Assembly (NCBI GenBank): GCA_018267545.1
Contig: JAFDYG010000031.1
Coordinates: forward strand, 1-64,000
Reading direction: 5' to 3'
DNA length: 64,000 nt
DNA from: Bacteroidota bacterium
Lineage (GTDB): Bacteria; Bacteroidota; Bacteroidia; Chitinophagales; Chitinophagaceae
Positions within the stretch are counted from its first letter, which is position 1. Every line of letters starts with the position of its first letter. The position numbers and the translations under genes were made by a program. A model generated the notes under the pieces. That model made no database searches. It saw nothing but the letters and a program-made list of their open reading frames with translations, and was not told where the DNA came from. Positions 50,236 through 58,618 of this stretch are shown one piece after another.

Positions 50236-51537
50236 ATGAAAAGACTCCTGTTTCTATTATTACTGACCGGCATACAAACCATAGCCTTTAGCCAGGTCGG
50301 CCACCCGGCCGACTCCCTAAAGGTCGACTCGCTTACACCCAAAAAGCCCCAGGCCCCTCCCCACGAAAACCTCCAAAAACAATACGACTTTGGCGACCTT
50401 ATGGGCGCCGTCCTCCACCCCCACAAAAAACGCGATAGCCTCCGCAACAAATCCGGCATCACCGTCGTCCCCAACGTCGCCGCCAATCCCACCATCGGTG
50501 GTCAGCTCGGAATAAAAGCCGTAGCAGGACGCCGATTAGGCAACGACCCCAAGACCCTCTTCTCCGTCGGCGCCACCTCCGCCTCGATCACTACCAAGGG
50601 TATCCTCTATTTCTATATCAACCACAACATATTTACCCCCGGCAACAAATGGAACTTCCAGGGGAACCTCGTCGCCGCCAAAACCGTCACCCCCGACTTC
50701 GGCTATGGCATCGGCCGCGCCTATAAAGGAGAAAGCCCCACCGACTCCGTCCTCGCCGACCCTACGCATAAAGTTTATCCCATCCACTCCCAATACTATA
50801 ACATAAGAGAGAAAGTCTACAAAAACGTCGCCGAACACCTCTTCGTCGGCGCAGGCCTCTCCTTCGAAATCCGCCGCAACATAGAAAACAAAGACACCGC
50901 CAACAACGCCACGCCTTCCAGCGTCTATAACAACCGCCACGGCCTGCCCCAGGGCCACTACTCCGCCAACGGCTTCCTGTTCAATATCGAATACATTACC
51001 CGCGATAACCCCAACCGCGCCTACAAAGGCATCTTCTTCGACGCCGGCATCCGTGTCAACCAAACCTGGATCGGCAGCACCAAGAACTCCCTGCAGCTGA
51101 CCACCGACTTTAGAAAATACTTTAGCCTGTCCTCCTCCAGCCCCGAAACCGTTCTCGCCCTCTGGAACTGGGGCTCCTACCTGCTCAGCGGTACCATCCC
51201 CTACCTCGAGCTCCCCGGCACCGCCCGCGACGGCACCTTCCGCAGCGGCCGCGGCTATACGGCCCAGTATTTCAAAGGGACCAAGTTCAACGACACCGAA
51301 GCCGAGCTGCGCTTCCCCATCCTGGCCAATAAATTCCTAAGCGGCGTCGTCTTCGGCAGCCTCCAGACCGGCAACGACGAACACGGCACCCAGCTCTTCC
51401 AGGTCTTCCAACCCGGCTACGGCGCCGGCCTCCGCGTCTTGTTCAACAAGGCCACCCGAACCAACCTCGCCCTCGACTACGCCTTCGGCAGGTTCGGAAA
51501 CAAAGGATTTTTCCTAAACCTAAACGAGACTTTTTGA
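50236..51537 (+). CDS. BamA/Omp85-family outer membrane protein
   Basis: A 433-residue protein with a signal peptide (MKRLLFLLLLTGIQTIAFSQ). No POTRA repeats are present before the barrel; a Pro/Lys-rich linker (SLTPKKPQAPPHENLQKQ) leads to the C-terminal surface-antigen barrel: SGITVVPNVAANPTIGGQLG, the late FRSGRGYTAQYFKG and a C-terminal strand ending FFLNLNETF. The short form lacking POTRA domains occurs in many Bacteroidota; its role may be in lipid or protein transfer rather than canonical BAM assembly. It stands alone, 50 bases before the M28 peptidase. Confidence 0.83.
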   Translation: MKRLLFLLLLTGIQTIAFSQVGHPADSLKVDSLTPKKPQAPPHENLQKQYDFGDLMGAVLHPHKKRDSLRNKSGITVVPNVAANPTIGGQLGIKAVAGRRLGNDPKTLFSVGATSASITTKGILYFYINHNIFTPGNKWNFQGNLVAAKTVTPDFGYGIGRAYKGESPTDSVLADPTHKVYPIHSQYYNIREKVYKNVAEHLFVGAGLSFEIRRNIENKDTANNATPSSVYNNRHGLPQGHYSANGFLFNIEYITRDNPNRAYKGIFFDAGIRVNQTWIGSTKNSLQLTTDFRKYFSLSSSSPETVLALWNWGSYLLSGTIPYLELPGTARDGTFRSGRGYTAQYFKGTKFNDTEAELRFPILANKFLSGVVFGSLQTGNDEHGTQLFQVFQPGYGAGLRVLFNKATRTNLALDYAFGRFGNKGFFLNLNETF

Positions 51538-51583
51538 TCCCCCCGCCCCCTCGTCCCTGCTGAAAATTGCCTATATTGCTAAT

Positions 51584-53290
51584 ATGCCAAACAAACAACT
51601 AACTGCTCTCCTCCTGGCTGGGCTGGCCTTGGCCTGCCAAGCCCAACCCCAGACAAAAACAGTCCCGGCCTCCGTCGCTCCCGTCAACGCAGCCCCGCTG
51701 CCAGAAACCTTACGTCCCGCCGTAGAAGCTGCCTTCCACACCATCAACCCCCAAGCCATAAAAGCCACCATGAGCTTCCTCGCCGACGACCTCGTCGAGG
51801 GCCGCCAACCCGGCTCCCGCGGCTTCGCCATCGCCTCCCGCTATATCGAAACCCGCTTCATCGCCCTCGGTCTCCAACCCGCTGGCCTCAACGGAACCTA
51901 CGTCCAACCCGTTACTTTCAAGAAAGGAGTCACCATACCCTCCGGCTGCAGCCTCTCTCTACAAACAGACGGCGCCACCGAAACGCTCATCAACGGCCAG
52001 GACTTCCTCGTCTTCCCCACCCAATCCAACCCCTCCTCCGAAGTCACCGCACCCCTGGCATTTGTCGGCTTCGGCGTATACGCACCCGAGTTGAAATATG
52101 ACGACTACGGCTCCCTCGACGTAAAAGGAAAGATCGTCGTCCTCTTCGACGGCTCTCCCACCAGCTTTCCCTCCAACGAACGCGCCTTCTTCTCCTCCAC
52201 CGCCACCAAATACGCAGAAGCAGTCAAAAGAGGCGCGGTAGGAGCCCTCCTCCTCTCGGCCAATGGCCAACGAACTTCCTTCGAAGCCACCGCAAGAAGG
52301 GTAGGGCAGGGGAACTTCAAATGGGCAGATACACAAGGCCAGGCCCAGGGAACCTTCGAGCAGCTAAAAGTAATCGGCGCTCTCAACTCTGAACGCTCAC
52401 AACAGCTCTTTGCAAAATCAGGAATAGACGCGACGGCCCTCATCGCCCAGCTAAAAGCAGGCAAACCCCAACCCACCGCGCTAAAGACCACCGCCACGAT
52501 GAAAGTGACCACCACCGTCACCGATATAAAGACGTCCAATCTCGTCAGCATCATCCCCGGCAGCGACCCCGTCCTCAAAAACGAATACGTCATCTTCACC
52601 GCCCACCTCGACCACTTCGGCATCGGCACCCCCGTAAACGGCGACAGCATCTACAACGGCGCCCACGACGACGCTTCCGGCGTCGCCATCCTGATGGAAA
52701 TCGCACAGACTTTCCGCAACCTGCCCAAAGCGCCTAAACGCTCCATCATCATCGCCGTCGTCACCGGTGAAGAATATGGACTGCTGGGTTCCGACTATTT
52801 CGCCAACCATCCTACCGTTCCCCGCAAACAGATCGTGGCAGACCTCTCCATTGACATGCCCTTCTTCTTTCATCCGGTCCTAGACGTCGTCCCATATGGA
52901 GCGCAGCACTCGAGTCTCTCGCAACCCGTAGAGACAGCGGCCAAATACATGGGTCTCAAGATCGGCCCCGACCCCTTCCCCGAACAGGTGATCTTTATCC
53001 GCAGCGACCACTATAGCTTTATCCGTAAAGGCATTCCCGCACTCTTCATCAAGAGCGGCTTCATGACCGTTGCCTCCGATACGGTGGACCGCAGTAAGTC
53101 CGACGTAGGCTGGCGAAGCACTACCTATCATACGCCCAAGGACGATATGAGCCAGGCCTTCGATTTCGACGCAGCCGCCACACACGTAAAATATAATTTC
53201 CTGATCGGTCTGCTCGTTAGCGAAAACGCGGCAAGGCCCACCTGGAATAAAGGCGACTTCTTCGGCGGCAGGTTCGGAAATAGCGAGTAA
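51584..53290 (+). CDS. M28-family metallopeptidase with PA domain
   Basis: A 568-residue exported aminopeptidase with a signal peptide (QLTALLLAGLALACQAQ; a Cys in ACQ also allows a lipoprotein reading). A protease-associated domain (about 140-300) is inserted ahead of the catalytic one. Zinc ligands are seen in FTAHLDHFGIG (about 340), NGAHDDASGVA (about 360), the Glu pair in VTGEEYGLLG (about 395), DLSIDMPF and the late SDHYSFIRKG. It probably trims peptides in the periplasm or outside the cell. The ABC exporter gene follows 51 bases later. Confidence 0.9.
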   Translation: MPNKQLTALLLAGLALACQAQPQTKTVPASVAPVNAAPLPETLRPAVEAAFHTINPQAIKATMSFLADDLVEGRQPGSRGFAIASRYIETRFIALGLQPAGLNGTYVQPVTFKKGVTIPSGCSLSLQTDGATETLINGQDFLVFPTQSNPSSEVTAPLAFVGFGVYAPELKYDDYGSLDVKGKIVVLFDGSPTSFPSNERAFFSSTATKYAEAVKRGAVGALLLSANGQRTSFEATARRVGQGNFKWADTQGQAQGTFEQLKVIGALNSERSQQLFAKSGIDATALIAQLKAGKPQPTALKTTATMKVTTTVTDIKTSNLVSIIPGSDPVLKNEYVIFTAHLDHFGIGTPVNGDSIYNGAHDDASGVAILMEIAQTFRNLPKAPKRSIIIAVVTGEEYGLLGSDYFANHPTVPRKQIVADLSIDMPFFFHPVLDVVPYGAQHSSLSQPVETAAKYMGLKIGPDPFPEQVIFIRSDHYSFIRKGIPALFIKSGFMTVASDTVDRSKSDVGWRSTTYHTPKDDMSQAFDFDAAATHVKYNFLIGLLVSENAARPTWNKGDFFGGRFGNSE

Positions 53291-53341
53291 CTTCGCTGCC
53301 GCCGGCCCTTCCAACCGAATGACCGGCTTAAACCGCCGCTC

Positions 53342-55117
53342 ATGACCAATCCATACATATCCCTACTCGGCACCGCATGGCGCTACGCTCGTAAGGAAAG
53401 GAAGAAGTATGTCCTGGTCTATCTCATGTTTGCCTTCTCGCTGCTGGTCATCTCCCTCAACCCGATCCTCTTCGGCTGGTTCATCGGCAGGATCCAACGC
53501 GACTCCCAGAACCTCCCGCGATACGTATTCCTCTATGCCGGAGGATACATCGCGATCAAGTTCATCCAGTGGTGCTTCCACGGCCCCGCCCGCATCATGG
53601 AACGCTCCCTTGCCTTCCACCTCAGCCGCAACTTCCTCCAGGAGAAGTACCACCAGGTGCTCCACCTTCCGGTCAAGTGGCAGCAGGATCACCACAGCGG
53701 CTCCACCATCAACCGCGTCCGCAAGGCATACGAATCCCTTCGCGAATTCTTCGACCGCGGCTTTATGTATGTCTATGCGCTGGGAAAATTTTTCGTGTCC
53801 GTCGCCGCCATGCTCTATTTCTCTCCCTTATACGGAGCCATCGCCATCGCCATGGGCTTTTTCACGGTCTTCATCATCCGCACATTCGACAGACCCTTTA
53901 TAAAAGCCCTCGACGAAGTAAACGAAAAGGAACACGTCGTCTCCGCCACTCTCTTCGACAGCCTCTCGAATATCATGACGGTCATTACACTGCGCCTTGA
54001 AAAAAGCATGGAGACCGGTCTGATGAATAAAGTCAGCCTGATCTTCAACCCCTTCCGCAAAAGCGCCCTCCTCAACGAATGGAAATGGTTCTGGGCCGAA
54101 ATGCTCATCGTCTGTATATACGCCACGATTACACTGGGCTATATTTTTTCCCACTGGACGCCGGGCCAAACTTTCTACGTCGGAAGCCTCGTCACCCTCC
54201 TGGCCTACGTCAACCAATTCACCAGCGTCTTCCAGGATATCGCGTGGCAGTATACCGAAATAGTCCGCTTCAACACCGACGTACAGACGGCCTCCGTCAT
54301 CAGCGAAGCCTACGCGGAACGACACCGCGCAGATCGACCCGACGCCCTCCCCGAAGGATGGAAAAACATCGAGATCAAAGACCTCGACTTCTCCTATCAC
54401 GAATCTTATGACACGACTCGTCGCGCCCAAAGTCTCCACGACCTGCACCTGAAAATACAGCGCGGTCACCGCATCGCCCTCATCGGCGAAAGCGGCAGCG
54501 GAAAAAGCACCCTCCTCGCCCTACTCCGCGGCCTCTACAATCCCCAGCCCGGCATGCAGCTTCACGTCGACGGCAAACCCGAATCCCTGGAACAGCTCAA
54601 CGAAACCGTCACCCTCTTCCCGCAAGAACCGGAGATCTTCGAAAACACCCTCGAATACAATATCACTCTCGGCCTCCCCTTCACTGAAGAAGAAATCCTA
54701 CAGGTCTGCGAAAGCGCCCACTTCACCGAGGTCATCCACCAGCTGCCCCAGGGCCTCCAATCGGACATCCGCGAAAAAGGGGTCAATCTATCCGGGGGCC
54801 AAAAACAACGCCTCGCCCTCGCCCGCGGCATCCTCGCCGCCCGCGACAGCGACCTCGTCCTCCTCGACGAACCCACCAGCAGCGTCGACCCCCGTACCGA
54901 AGCCCTGATCTACGAAGGACTCTTCAACGCCTTCTCCGACAAGGCGATCATTTCCTCCATCCACCGCCTCCACCTCCTGTCCCGCTTCGACTACGTCTAC
55001 GTCCTCCACCAGGGCCGCATCATCGCCGAAGGCTCCTTCACCGACCTCCGCGACAACAACCCCCACTTCCAGGAAATGTGGCGCCACCAAAAAGAAGAAA
55101 CCCCGCTCGACGCCTAA
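53342..55117 (+). CDS. ABC exporter, fused permease and ATPase
   Basis: A 591-residue half-transporter of the ABCB/MsbA class. Six membrane helices lie in residues about 20-310 (YVLVYLMFAFSLLVISLNPI, then the second about 55-75). The ATPase has Walker A IGESGSGKSTLLALLRG near 381, the Q-loop FPQEPEI, signature LSGGQKQRLALARG near 483, Walker B LVLLDEPTSSVDPRT near 505 and the switch His in SSIHRLHL. The substrate may be a lipid, peptide or drug. It ends at the strong terminator 55141-55178. Confidence 0.93.
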   Translation: MTNPYISLLGTAWRYARKERKKYVLVYLMFAFSLLVISLNPILFGWFIGRIQRDSQNLPRYVFLYAGGYIAIKFIQWCFHGPARIMERSLAFHLSRNFLQEKYHQVLHLPVKWQQDHHSGSTINRVRKAYESLREFFDRGFMYVYALGKFFVSVAAMLYFSPLYGAIAIAMGFFTVFIIRTFDRPFIKALDEVNEKEHVVSATLFDSLSNIMTVITLRLEKSMETGLMNKVSLIFNPFRKSALLNEWKWFWAEMLIVCIYATITLGYIFSHWTPGQTFYVGSLVTLLAYVNQFTSVFQDIAWQYTEIVRFNTDVQTASVISEAYAERHRADRPDALPEGWKNIEIKDLDFSYHESYDTTRRAQSLHDLHLKIQRGHRIALIGESGSGKSTLLALLRGLYNPQPGMQLHVDGKPESLEQLNETVTLFPQEPEIFENTLEYNITLGLPFTEEEILQVCESAHFTEVIHQLPQGLQSDIREKGVNLSGGQKQRLALARGILAARDSDLVLLDEPTSSVDPRTEALIYEGLFNAFSDKAIISSIHRLHLLSRFDYVYVLHQGRIIAEGSFTDLRDNNPHFQEMWRHQKEETPLDA

Positions 55118-55140
55118 CCCCACCCGCCACCTACCCCCAG

Positions 55141-55178
55141 CAAAGAAAAGCGCCCCCGGCAGGGGGCGCTTTTCTTTG
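55141..55178. terminator. Strong bidirectional terminator
   Basis: A perfect 17-bp inverted repeat, CAAAGAAAAGCGCCCCC (55141-55157) and GGGGGCGCTTTTCTTTG (55162-55178), with a GGCA loop. Each strand ends the GC-rich stem with a T-rich tail (TTTTCTTTG), so it can stop transcripts from both the ABC exporter and the homoserine dehydrogenase operon that converge here. Confidence 0.9.
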
Positions 55179-55200
55179 AAACCATTAGCAACTAGCCGCT

Positions 55201-56457
55201 CTAAACAATGCCAGCCAATTCTAAACTCTTTTTCTTCAGCTTCCGTATCTCCACATCCTCGATAATCGGATCCGGCGTCAGCACCAGCGAAGTACTATTC
55301 TCCTTCCACCACGTCTTCTCCTTGATCTCCCGAAAATGAATCACACCCACCAGGTACTTCCTGTCACTCTCCGCATGCCACTCCTCAATCCACTCGAACC
55401 GATCCCTCGGAATATACTTCCAGTCGTCGAAGCTCAGATATACCCGCACATAAAAATCATTCGTCAGTTCGTGCGGCGTATGATGATATAATTTCTTGTA
55501 TTCGTATTTATATTGGTAACGAAGCGCCGAAAGATCGCTCAGCACCGCCGACGCAGTAGGGAAGGAGCCCGCGCCCTTTCCATAAAAGAACTGCTTGTCG
55601 GCAAACCCGCTCTCGATCACCACGCCATTGTATTCGTTCTTGACAAAAGCCAGGTGGTCGTCCTGCTTGATAAACTGCGGCAGCACAAAAGCCGCTACCT
55701 TCCCATTCTCCAGCTTCTTGGCCTGCGCGACCAGCTTGATATCGAAGTGCTTCTCCCTCGCTACGGCAGCATCACCGCCCTGGACGTGCTGAATACCGTT
55801 AAAGACGAGGTTGTCCGTCGTCTCGATGATGCCATACGCGTGCGTCAGCAGAAACGTCCACTTATTGGCCGCATCGTATCCCTCCACGTCCAGCTTGGGG
55901 TCGCTCTCTGCAAATCCCAGCTGCTGCGCCAGCAGCAAAGCCTCCTGGAAGTCCAGCTTCTCCTCGAACATCTTCGTCAGGATAAAGTTCGTGCTGCCGT
56001 TTACGATCGCCTTGATCGAATGCAGCAGGTCGTTGTCATAATATTCTTCCAGGTTGCGGATAACAGGAATCGAAGCACAAGCAGCCGACTCATATAGGAA
56101 TGACTCTCCCGTTTGTTTCTGTAGCTCCAGCAGCTCCGGCAGGTGCTCGGCAATCATCTTCTTGCTGGCGCTTACTACGGACTTGCCGCTCTTCAACGCC
56201 CTCGACACGATCTCGAACGCCGGCCCTGATTCATTGATCACCTCCACGATGACGTTGATCGAAGGGTCGTTTAAGATGACATCCCGGTCCGTAGTGAACA
56301 GATCGGCCGGAGCCTCTCTCTTCTTGCCGGGATTCTTGATACAAACTTTCTTGATCGAAGCCTTTAACGAAGGCGTTTGTTGCAACACCTTGTAAAGACC
56401 TTCTCCTACTACGCCAAACCCAAAGAGCCCGATGGTAAGCTGCTTATGTGTTTCCAT
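55201..56457 (-). CDS. hom: Homoserine dehydrogenase
   Basis: A 418-residue NAD(P)-dependent homoserine dehydrogenase, which reduces aspartate semialdehyde to homoserine for threonine and methionine synthesis. The nucleotide fold starts with GLFGFGVVGEGLYKVL (GxGxxG at 13-18); the catalytic region reads SVVSASKKMIAEHLPELLEL, then VNGSTNFILTKMFEE and SDPKLDVEGYDAANK. The final 70 residues are shorter than a full ACT domain (FEWIEEWHAESDRKYLVGVI), so threonine feedback may be weak or absent. It is the last gene of the operon under the SAM riboswitch and follows the QueF-like gene by 31 bases. Confidence 0.93.
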   Translation of the reverse strand: METHKQLTIGLFGFGVVGEGLYKVLQQTPSLKASIKKVCIKNPGKKREAPADLFTTDRDVILNDPSINVIVEVINESGPAFEIVSRALKSGKSVVSASKKMIAEHLPELLELQKQTGESFLYESAACASIPVIRNLEEYYDNDLLHSIKAIVNGSTNFILTKMFEEKLDFQEALLLAQQLGFAESDPKLDVEGYDAANKWTFLLTHAYGIIETTDNLVFNGIQHVQGGDAAVAREKHFDIKLVAQAKKLENGKVAAFVLPQFIKQDDHLAFVKNEYNGVVIESGFADKQFFYGKGAGSFPTASAVLSDLSALRYQYKYEYKKLYHHTPHELTNDFYVRVYLSFDDWKYIPRDRFEWIEEWHAESDRKYLVGVIHFREIKEKTWWKENSTSLVLTPDPIIEDVEIRKLKKKSLELAGIV

Positions 56458-56488
56458 TTGCTTATATATGTTGGTTTTAAATTTACAC

Positions 56489-56923
56489 CTACATGGTCAC
56501 TTCCCATTCATCCTCTATCCGCTGCCAGTCGTTGAACAATTCCTTGCCTCCCCTTGCCTTCCAGTCGCTGTCGATGGTCAGCTTGCTGCTGATCCCGCCC
56601 CTGGGGTTGCAGATCATAACAACCCGCAGCCGCTGCGGTTCATAAACCGCCATCAGGTCATCGTAGAAAATATTGATCAGCCGCTCGTAAGATACCACCG
56701 TGTCCCGCAGCTGGAACACATAGTGCTTCAACGAACGAAGCTCGATGATCTTCTTCCCCGGATAGAAAGTCAGATAGATGACGGCGAAGTCGGGCTGTTC
56801 TTTCACGCCCAAAAAAGTAAATTCCGGGATTTTAGTCTTGATCTCATAGGCCTCGCCGCTCGGATTCGAAATCCCTTGTAATATATTTCTGTCGATATCC
56901 TTATAGGTTCGGATGTTGCTCAT
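56489..56923 (-). CDS. QueF-like protein lacking catalytic Cys and His
   Basis: A 144-residue T-fold protein related to NADPH-dependent preQ0 reductase QueF. The QueF pattern remains in IPEFTFLG then QPDFAVIYLTFYPGKKIIEL, RSLKHYVFQLRD and NPRGGISSK. The nucleophilic Cys of TSLCPxTGQPD is replaced (Gly39) and one residue is deleted. The Asp of QPD is kept. The active-site His of the FHE motif is Tyr79 (SYE), with Glu80 kept. It is therefore unlikely to reduce a nitrile. It lies between a gamma-synthase gene and homoserine dehydrogenase in a SAM-controlled operon, so a role in methionine metabolism, not queuosine, is likely. The family is known in Bacteroidota genomes, but the function is unclear to me. 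Confidence 0.78.
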   Translation of the reverse strand: MSNIRTYKDIDRNILQGISNPSGEAYEIKTKIPEFTFLGVKEQPDFAVIYLTFYPGKKIIELRSLKHYVFQLRDTVVSYERLINIFYDDLMAVYEPQRLRVVMICNPRGGISSKLTIDSDWKARGGKELFNDWQRIEDEWEVTM

Positions 56924-56932
56924 GATTTTTGC

Positions 56933-58141
56933 TTACGCGTTTACCAAAACTTTTACCGTTTCAATTGCTCTTTTCGCCGCGGCCTCGCTCAGCGTCCCGA
57001 TCTTTTCCAACGCCCTCTGCAGGTCCTCGATCAAATCTTCTGCATCTTCCAAACCCACGGACAGCCGGACCAGTCCATCCGTAACTCCTGCCGCCTTCCT
57101 CTTTTCCGCCGGTATCGTCTTATGCGTCATCTGCGCCGGATGTGAAACCAGGCTCTTGATACCGCCAAGACTCTCCGCCAGCTTGAACAAGCTCGTCGAC
57201 GTCACGAAGGTATTGGCCGCCTCGATCGTATCTTCCTTCAATCGGAACGTAACGATTCCACCAAAACCTCCCTTCGACTGCGACTTTGCAACGTCATGAC
57301 CCGGATGATTAACCAATCCGGGGTAAAAAACTTTTTCGACCGCCGGATGCTTCTCCAGGAACTTCGCAACCTCCAGCGCGCTGGCCGAATGCTGCCGTAC
57401 CCGCAGGTGCAGCGTCTCGATTCCCCGGATCAACAGCCAGCTGTCGAAAGGCCCGAGCACCGCGCCGCTTGCATTCTGATAGAACTTGATCAGCTTCCCC
57501 AGATCCGGATCGGCTGTAACGACTATACCCGCAATAAGATCGCTATGACCGCCCAGGTACTTGGTGCCCGAATGAACGACCAGGTCGGCGCCCAATAGCA
57601 ACGGCCGTTGCAAGGCCGGCGAAGCAAACGTATTATCGACGGCGAGCAGACACTTCTGCGCCTTTGCAATCTTGGCAATGGCCCGGATATCCGTAATCTT
57701 CAGCGTGGGATTGGTCGGCGTTTCAATCCAGATCAGCTTCGTCTTCGGCGTCAGCGCGTTAAAGACTTCCTCGGGTTTCGTCGTATCGACATACTTCACC
57801 GAGATCCCGAATTTCTTATAAACTTGTTCAAAGAGCCTGAAGGCGCCGCCATAAATGTCGTCGACCGCGACGATCTCGTCCCCGGTCTGCAACAGCTTGA
57901 GCACCGCATCGATGGCCGCCAGCCCGCTGGCAAAAGCCGCGCCGGTACTGCCGCCTTCCAGTTGGGCAACCAAATCTTCGAGCGTAGCACGCGTAGGATT
58001 GCCGCTCCGGGCGTAGTCGTAGCCCTTGTTGACGCCGGGCGCCTCTTGTACGAAGGTAGAAGTCTGATAGATCGGCACAGCAATCGCGCCGGTTTGAGGA
58101 TCAACAGGAATTGCGTGAATTAGTTGTGTTGTCGCTTGCAT
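56933..58141 (-). CDS. Cystathionine gamma-synthase-family PLP enzyme
   Basis: The ATG at 58141 gives 402 residues; a TTG nine bases before is unlikely. It is a Cys/Met-metabolism PLP enzyme: YDYARSGNPTRATLEDLVAQ, then GGAFRLFEQ, the PLP lysine in DLVVHSGTKYLGGHSDLIAG near residue 195, and a C-terminal LVRLSVGLEDAEDLIEDL. It could be a cystathionine gamma-synthase, gamma-lyase or O-acetylhomoserine sulfhydrylase; the SAM riboswitch and homoserine dehydrogenase point to a forward biosynthetic enzyme. It is the first gene behind the riboswitch and ends nine bases before the QueF-like gene. Confidence 0.9.
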   Translation of the reverse strand: MQATTQLIHAIPVDPQTGAIAVPIYQTSTFVQEAPGVNKGYDYARSGNPTRATLEDLVAQLEGGSTGAAFASGLAAIDAVLKLLQTGDEIVAVDDIYGGAFRLFEQVYKKFGISVKYVDTTKPEEVFNALTPKTKLIWIETPTNPTLKITDIRAIAKIAKAQKCLLAVDNTFASPALQRPLLLGADLVVHSGTKYLGGHSDLIAGIVVTADPDLGKLIKFYQNASGAVLGPFDSWLLIRGIETLHLRVRQHSASALEVAKFLEKHPAVEKVFYPGLVNHPGHDVAKSQSKGGFGGIVTFRLKEDTIEAANTFVTSTSLFKLAESLGGIKSLVSHPAQMTHKTIPAEKRKAAGVTDGLVRLSVGLEDAEDLIEDLQRALEKIGTLSEAAAKRAIETVKVLVNA

Positions 58142-58237
58142 GATAAACAAATTTTAATGTGTTAACTAAAATTGTTCAGCGACACCACTTACCAAGGCCA
58201 TCAGCCGAGTATCTTACCAGGATTGATCAGGTCCTGG

Positions 58238-58270
58238 CAAAAAAAAACTCTTCTGATTCGTCAGAAGAGC
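58238..58270 (-). terminator. Riboswitch expression-platform terminator
   Basis: On the minus strand CTCTTCTGA, loop CGAA, TCAGAAGAG form a perfect 9-bp stem (58248-58269) followed by nine Ts and then GCC. It lies between the SAM aptamer and the gamma-synthase start, where a SAM-dependent terminator is expected. Confidence 0.88.
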
Positions 58271-58311
58271 TTTGAATATGTTTACTGTGATATTTTCAAG
58301 CTTGGATCTGA

Positions 58312-58431
58312 CTTATCTGTCCCAATTTATCCATTGGGATGGAGTTGGCACCTTACTTTCCACTTGCAGAGCAAGCTTTAGCAGGTTGTCAAGGCTTCAA
58401 CGGGCCATTTCCCTCAGCCTTTCTTGATAAG
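58312..58431 (-). ncRNA. SAM-I riboswitch (S-box) aptamer
   Basis: Read on the minus strand the leader starts CTTATCAAGAAAGGCTGAGG and closes with GATAAG, giving the P1 helix. Internal S-box signatures are present: GAGGGAAATGGCCC, TTGAAGCC, GACAACC and GGTGCCAACTCC. It precedes the gamma-synthase, QueF-like and homoserine dehydrogenase genes. Binding of S-adenosylmethionine should favour the downstream terminator (58238-58270) and shut off the operon when methionine is plentiful. Confidence 0.93.
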
Positions 58432-58451
58432 AGATGTTGTAAGAACTGCGG

Positions 58452-58484
58452 CAAAGATAGCATCCAATTTTTCATATTTCCAAA
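58452..58484 (-). promoter_or_regulatory. Promoter of the methionine operon
   Basis: On the minus strand TTTG (58481-58484), a 21-base spacer and TATCTTTG (58452-58459) match the Bacteroidota -33/-7 pattern (TTTG, TAnnTTTG). Transcription would begin about ten bases before the SAM aptamer, a sensible arrangement. Confidence 0.65.
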
Positions 58485-58618
58485 TTCACCCCGGAATTTT
58501 TTACCCGCCGATACCCCAAAACGGTCATTTTCACCCCCTTTACACTTCGATTAACAATTGGATAACCAAACTATCCTACCCCTTGGAAATAAATTACTTG
58601 AATAAAAGTTTAAGGCTC

